Origin: Acidobacteriaceae bacterium
Lineage (GTDB): Bacteria; Acidobacteriota; Terriglobia; Terriglobales; Acidobacteriaceae
Reading direction: 5' to 3'
Length of the DNA: 17,639 nucleotides
NCBI GenBank assembly: GCA_003133425.1
Contig: PKXI01000259.1
Coordinates: 1-17,639, forward strand
Shown here: positions 14,126 through 17,639 of the stretch, piece after piece
How positions within the stretch are numbered: the stretch's first letter is position 1
How the letters are laid out: every line of letters begins with the position of its first letter
The notes under the pieces: model-generated
What the model was told of the DNA's origin: nothing
Seen by the model: only the letters and a program-made list of their open reading frames with translations
Databases searched by the model: none
Made by a program: the position numbers and the translations under genes

Positions 14126-15844
14126 CTAAGGAACATATCCCGGGCCGCGCAACACTTTGCCGGGCAGAGCGCCGGTCATTTTCCCTTCGTCAATCACGGG
14201 AACGCCATTCACCAGCACGTACTCCATGCCCTCGGAGAACTGGTTCGGGTTTTCAAACGTCGCGCGGTCGGTGATTTTTTCCGGGTCGAAAACCACCACA
14301 TCGGCCCACATATTCTGCTTAAGCACGCCCCGGTCAGTGAGGCGCAAGCGCTGGGCCGGCAAGGCTGAAAACTTACGGATGGCATCGGGCAGAGAGAGCT
14401 GGTTCTCCTCGCGGACGTATTTGCGCAGGATGCGAGGAAACGTGCCGTAGGCGCGCGGGTGGGGATGTTCCTGACCGAGCAGGCCGTCGGGCGAAGTGCC
14501 TGACGAGTCGTTGTCGATAGAGACCCAGGGCTGCTTGAGAGCCAACAGCACATCGGGCTCGCTCATGCCAAAGACTGCCACGCTGGTGAATGCCTTGTCC
14601 TTGATCAGGAGGTCGCAGAGGGCGTCGATCGGGTCTTCCTTCCAAAGTGCGGCCACGTCGGAGAGGCGTTTGCCCTGCAACGGAAGCAATTCGGGATTTT
14701 GCACGACGGCAATTTGGATGCCTTCAGGGCCTGGCACCTCCTGCCACTCGTTATCCCACACTTCTCCGGCGGAGTCTTTACCGGCGGTGAGCATGTCTTT
14801 TCGGATGCGAGCGCGGACGGCGGGATCTTTCAGGCGTTCGACCAGCTTGGCGTCGCCACCGTCGTGTGCCCAAGGTGGCACGAATGCGGAAAAGGTGTTG
14901 AACCAGGCGGTGTAGGCATAGGTGTTGGCGCTGATGTCCACGCCTGAGGCGCGCGCCTGGTCGAGGCGCGCGACAAGCTGCGGCATCTTGCCCCAGTTCG
15001 TCTTGCCGGCTGCCTTCAGGTGCCAGATTTCGACGGGGATGTGCGCTTCGCGGCCAATGCGCGCCGCTTCATCAATGGATTCCAAAACCTGATCGCCCTC
15101 GCTGCGCATGTGCGTAGCATAGATGCCGCCGAATTGTGCTGCCACGCTGGCGAGCGCAATCAGCTCCGGGGTTTTGGCATAGGGCGCGGGCGCGTATTGC
15201 AGCGCGGTGGAGAGGCCAACCGCCCCATCGCGCATCGCGTCCCGGACCAGAACCTTCATCTGTTCCAATTGCGCGGCTGTGGGCTGAACGTCCGCATCGC
15301 CCAGCACCATGCGCCGGACCGAGGTTGCGCCGACATAGCTGGCGAGGTTGATGCCCATGCCCTGTTTCTCAACGCGGGCAAAATACTGGCGAAAGTTCTT
15401 CCAGTTGGGCGCCAGGTGGTAGTGCTCATACCCGGCGCGGTCGGCGGCGAGCATTGTGTCGTTAAGCGGAGCGGCCGAATTGCCCTCGCCGGTGATCTCC
15501 GTAGTGATGCCCTGATAGATCTTTGAGGGCAGGCGCGGATCGACCAGGATGGTTAACTCCGATTGGCCGAGCATGTCGATGAAGCCTGGCGCGACTACTT
15601 TTCCCTGGGCGTCGATGGTTCGCTTGCGAGGCGAATTGTCAAGATTGCCGATGGCGGCGATCCGGCCGCCGCGAATGCCTACATCGCCGGAGTACCAGGG
15701 GGAGCCAGTTCCATCCACAATGCGTCCGTGGGCAATCACCAGGTCAAAGGTCAGGGCCGGTGGGCCCCCCTGGGCCTGTGCACCAAGGACGGCTGCAAGG
15801 ATCGTTGCCAAACATAGGATTGCGGTCTTTGCTTTGCGGGTCAT
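14126..15844 (-). CDS. Exported N-acyl-D-amino-acid deacylase-like amidohydrolase
   Basis: The product is a 572-residue amidohydrolase-superfamily protein with signal peptide MTRKAKTAILCLATILAAVLGAQA. It is expected to hydrolyse N-acyl D-amino acids in the periplasm. The start at 15844 is fixed by AAGGAG eight bases upstream; an ATG 24 codons earlier lacks this. Family features are LVIAHGRIVDGTGSPWY (35-51), GKVVAPGFID (81-90), His245 (ATHMR), His275 (IWHLK), Asp444 (SIDND) and HPHPRAYGTFPRIL (460-473). The metal motif HTH that follows GFID in characterised D-aminoacylases is absent: the residues are MLGQSE (91-96). The bridging Cys region reads TEITGEGNS instead of GNCG. Three core ligands remain, so activity with one metal is possible. 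rnr follows 42 bases downstream. The substrate is unproven. Confidence 0.85.
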   Translation of the reverse strand: MTRKAKTAILCLATILAAVLGAQAQGGPPALTFDLVIAHGRIVDGTGSPWYSGDVGIRGGRIAAIGNLDNSPRKRTIDAQGKVVAPGFIDMLGQSELTILVDPRLPSKIYQGITTEITGEGNSAAPLNDTMLAADRAGYEHYHLAPNWKNFRQYFARVEKQGMGINLASYVGATSVRRMVLGDADVQPTAAQLEQMKVLVRDAMRDGAVGLSTALQYAPAPYAKTPELIALASVAAQFGGIYATHMRSEGDQVLESIDEAARIGREAHIPVEIWHLKAAGKTNWGKMPQLVARLDQARASGVDISANTYAYTAWFNTFSAFVPPWAHDGGDAKLVERLKDPAVRARIRKDMLTAGKDSAGEVWDNEWQEVPGPEGIQIAVVQNPELLPLQGKRLSDVAALWKEDPIDALCDLLIKDKAFTSVAVFGMSEPDVLLALKQPWVSIDNDSSGTSPDGLLGQEHPHPRAYGTFPRILRKYVREENQLSLPDAIRKFSALPAQRLRLTDRGVLKQNMWADVVVFDPEKITDRATFENPNQFSEGMEYVLVNGVPVIDEGKMTGALPGKVLRGPGYVP

Positions 15845-15852
15845 TCCGGCGT

Positions 15853-15858
15853 CTCCTT
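15853..15858 (-). promoter_or_regulatory. Ribosome binding site fixing the deacylase start
   Basis: AAGGAG on the minus strand, eight bases before the ATG at 15844. It supports the signal-peptide start over the more distal ATG at 15916. Confidence 0.65.
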
Positions 15859-16201
15859 GCGGCCTAAGGGTACTGGAACGTGCATCTGCGTCATCTTGAA
15901 ACCGCTCAAGAGCCATTCTAGCCGTCGCCTGGAGATCTGGCCGAAAAGGAGCGCCTCACGCTCGAATTCTCCGTCGAATACAACTTCCGTGAGGGGTTGC
16001 CAAGATGGAAACTGGGCATTTGGCGCTGAGAGTCATAGAATAGCGGCAACAGGCGTTTTGAGCGGACCACAAGAGGCTAACGTCCTATTTGTGGCCTGGA
16101 GAAAGATTGCCGGCAGTTTAGAAGGCTTAATTTTTTGGGGCATATGGCAATGGCCCCGCCTTGGAATCCCCACGTCCTTTCAGGACAGAAAAGGAAATAC
16201 C
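15859..16201. other. Divergent intergenic region between the deacylase and bactofilin genes
   Basis: About 340 bases with no supported gene. The bactofilin frame stays open here but reads as low-quality coding sequence. A different plus-strand frame, 15922-16029, gives a protein-like 35-residue stretch (GDLAEKERLTLEFSVEYNF and onward) with no start codon and a TAG before it. It may be chance or a gene remnant. A small hairpin GTCCT TTC AGGAC (16174-16186) lies just before the bactofilin ribosome site. No clear promoter hexamer pair was found. Confidence 0.45.
16191..16195 (+). promoter_or_regulatory. Ribosome binding site pointing to a TTG start for the bactofilin
   Basis: AAGGA is six bases before the in-frame TTG at 16202 but fifteen before the ATG at 16211, so TTG is the better placed start. 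Confidence 0.5.
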
Positions 16202-16720
16202 TTGAGCGCAATGTGGAAACCCACTCAGACCGGATCAAACAACCCCAATCCCACACCGGAGCCTTCCCGCCCCGCAACACCTGCTCCGACGTTTGAGACC
16301 GCCCCGGGCCGCGCCCCCGCCTCCGCCCCCGCTTCAGGCGAACAGGCGACTATTGGCAAGGGTCTGTTCATCAAGGGCGAAATCAACGGCTCAGAGTCGT
16401 TGTATATCGACGGTAAGGTCGAGGGCAGCATCAACCTGCCCGGAAACCGCGTGACCGTGGGTCGCAACGGCCAGGTGTCGGCCAGCATCACCGCGCGCGA
16501 GATCGTGGTGCTCGGCAAGGTTCGAGGCAATATGTCGGCTACAGATCGCGTGGACATTCGAGCGGAAGGTTCGCTGAGCGGCGATGTGGCCGCTGCGCGC
16601 ATCAGCATCGAAGATGGCGCGTTCTTCAAGGGCGGCATTGACATCCGCAAACCAGAGGGCAAGACGACGGTTGTTCCCGGCGTCGCTGCGACATCTGAAG
16701 CGGCAAGGCCGGTTCAGTAG
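16202..16720 (+). CDS. Bactofilin (polymer-forming cytoskeletal protein)
   Basis: Bactofilins self-assemble without nucleotide into filaments that scaffold cell-shape, wall or chromosome-organising proteins at the inner membrane. The 172-residue product (TTG start; 169 from ATG at 16211) begins with a Pro/Ala/Ser-rich disordered part (about 5-50), then the beta-helix core (about 50-150). The core shows the family's regular beta-helical rungs: IGKGLFIKGEINGSESLYID, GKVEGSINLPGNRVTVGR, GQVSASITAREIVVLGK, VRGNMSATDRVDIRA, GSLSGDVAAARISIEDG and AFFKGGIDI. The C-terminal tail is short and charged. It is divergent from the deacylase gene and ends in a strong terminator, so it is probably a single-gene transcript. 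Confidence 0.93.
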   Translation: MSAMWKPTQTGSNNPNPTPEPSRPATPAPTFETAPGRAPASAPASGEQATIGKGLFIKGEINGSESLYIDGKVEGSINLPGNRVTVGRNGQVSASITAREIVVLGKVRGNMSATDRVDIRAEGSLSGDVAAARISIEDGAFFKGGIDIRKPEGKTTVVPGVAATSEAARPVQ

Positions 16721-16746
16721 TAGCCGTACATTAGACCTCGCCTCAT

Positions 16747-16787
16747 CACGAGCGCCCTTGCCTGTGCAAGGGCGCTTGTGTCTTTTT
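16747..16787 (+). terminator. Strong intrinsic terminator after the bactofilin gene
   Basis: CACGAGCGCCCTTGC (16747-16761) pairs with GCAAGGGCGCTTGTG (16766-16780), fifteen pairs with a single G-U and a CTGT loop, followed by TCTTTTT (16781-16787). This is a textbook Rho-independent terminator, placed 27 bases after the bactofilin stop and before the barrel gene. Confidence 0.9.
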
Positions 16788-16880
16788 GCAGTTGCGCCTG
16801 TTTACACTGTCGGCCGCCGCCGTCTAACCGGTGTGAGGAGGCCCTCGCTGTTTGAACCCCCTCGGAAGTTCTGAATGGGT

Positions 16881-16886
16881 AAGGAG
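16881..16886 (+). promoter_or_regulatory. Ribosome binding site of the outer-membrane protein gene
   Basis: AAGGAG lies six bases before the ATG at 16893 and only three before the adjacent ATG at 16890. It supports 16893, and rules against the in-frame ATG at 16875. Confidence 0.6.
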
Positions 16887-16892
16887 ACCATG

Positions 16893-17573
16893 ATGAAAGC
16901 AATGTGGAAAAAAGTTACGTTCGCATTAGCCAGTCTGGTTTTATTCTCTTATGCAGCCAGCGCCCAGACAGATGTGGCGTTGAGCCTTTATGGGGCATTC
17001 GGTCAATCAACTTCCGGCAATAATACGCGGCAAAGTCCAGCCAATTCGGCCGGCGGCCTGCTCGAAGTGCGTCACATCAGGAATCCGCTGGTCGGCTATG
17101 AAGGCACTTATGCATACAACCGCGACAACCAGGGATATTCCAGCGTGGCCTCGGTCTGCCCAGGCGCAGGCACTTCATGCAACGTCAGTACCGCGTCCAT
17201 CTCCGCCAACGCGCATCAGGTGACTGGTGATTGGATAATTTCGCTGAAGGTGGCGAATCTAAAGCCCTTCGCGCTGGCTGGCGGCGGGTTGTTGTTGAAT
17301 GTGCCCACCGGGGGTACGGTCACAACCACCAGTTGCGGCCTGCTCAACCCGCTCTGTCAACAGACCACCACAGCGGCTTCCACTACTACGTCCACTAAAG
17401 GCGTTTTTGTCTACGGGGCCGGAATGGACTGGACCATGCTTCCGCATTTGGGACTGCGGTTTCAGTACCGCGGAAACTTGTACAAGGCCTCGGACATGGC
17501 GAACGCCTTCAGCTCTACGAATGCCTTCACGCATAATTCGCAGCCGATGATCGGAGTCTTCTTCCGGCTCTAA
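16893..17573 (+). CDS. Small outer-membrane beta-barrel candidate
   Basis: The 226-residue protein has a clear signal peptide (MKAMWKKVTFALASLVLFSY, then AASA before the cleavage site). The mature part has alternating strands such as DVALSLYGAFG, LVGYEGTYAYNR, QVTGDWIISLKV, LKPFALAGGGLLLNV, VFVYGAGMDWTML and LGLRFQYRGNLYKASD. It ends FFRL, whose aromatic-rich last strand (MIGVFFRL) fits an outer-membrane barrel. Two loops carry Cys pairs: VCPGAGTSC and SCGLLNPLC, the second next to a Thr/Ser-rich run. Such loops would lie outside the cell. I recognise no named porin. It begins after the bactofilin terminator and so has its own transcript. Confidence 0.75.
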   Translation: MKAMWKKVTFALASLVLFSYAASAQTDVALSLYGAFGQSTSGNNTRQSPANSAGGLLEVRHIRNPLVGYEGTYAYNRDNQGYSSVASVCPGAGTSCNVSTASISANAHQVTGDWIISLKVANLKPFALAGGGLLLNVPTGGTVTTTSCGLLNPLCQQTTTAASTTTSTKGVFVYGAGMDWTMLPHLGLRFQYRGNLYKASDMANAFSSTNAFTHNSQPMIGVFFRL

Positions 17574-17589
17574 CCAGAACGCCAGGTTC

Positions 17590-17613
17590 AAGCGGGCCCT
17601 TCGGGGTCCGCTT
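17590..17613 (+). terminator. UUCG-capped hairpin after the barrel gene
   Basis: AAGCGGGCCC (17590-17599) pairs with GGGTCCGCTT (17604-17613), ten pairs with one G-U, closed by the very stable C(UUCG)G tetraloop. No T-tract is visible before the window ends. A transcript 3'-end or stabilising structure is likely. Confidence 0.5.
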
Positions 17614-17639
17614 CAGACCCAGGGCAATCGCATTTGGAA

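Noticed and set aside
15857..16201. Upstream extension of the bactofilin frame (about 115 extra codons)
   Set aside because: The extension has no homology-like pattern, and a good ribosome site sits just before 16202.

Overview
The window reads as a high-GC stretch of an ordinary Gram-negative chromosome, most likely an acidobacterium (Acidobacteriota, Terriglobia-like). That placement is an inference. It rests on a secreted S53 peptidase with Ser/Thr-rich C-terminal repeats, a COG4299 membrane acyltransferase, lipid A/Kdo genes, a bactofilin, paired DUF4870 proteins and an N-acyl-D-amino-acid deacylase sitting together. No rRNA or other phylogenetic marker is present to prove it.

Layout, left to right. 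(1) 81-2394: a sedolisin-type (S53) secreted peptidase gene broken by a one-base frameshift near 1212-1214. (2) 2612-3790: a polytopic COG4299 acyltransferase. (3) 6146-3844, minus strand: waaA (Kdo transferase) overlapping lpxK (lipid A 4'-kinase) by ATGA, a translationally coupled lipid A/Kdo unit. (4) 6201-6851: an unrecognised exported protein, divergent from waaA. (5) 7593-6887, minus strand: a two-helix membrane protein followed by queD. (6) 7737-8849: an Old Yellow Enzyme of the YqjM/XenA type. (7) 9008-9493: a MerR-family regulator, convergent with a tRNA-Pro(GGG) at 9846-9770 and yggX at 10241-9969. (8) 10554-10913 and 11135-11491: two tandem DUF4870 membrane proteins. (9) 15844-11534, minus strand: an exported N-acyl-D-amino-acid deacylase-like amidohydrolase followed by rnr (RNase R). 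(10) 16202-16720: a bactofilin closed by a strong intrinsic terminator. (11) 16893-17573: a small outer-membrane beta-barrel candidate, followed by a UUCG-capped hairpin.

Functionally the window mixes envelope biogenesis (waaA, lpxK, bactofilin, barrel protein, perhaps the acyltransferase), secreted hydrolysis (S53 peptidase, deacylase) and housekeeping (queD, yggX, rnr, tRNA-Pro). I see no mobile element, CRISPR array, phage module, biosynthetic cluster or defence system, and nothing that amounts to a new multi-gene system. The points most worth a second look are the split S53 gene, the deacylase lacking the family's HxH metal motif, the paired DUF4870 genes with similar upstream boxes, and the unrecognised exported protein.
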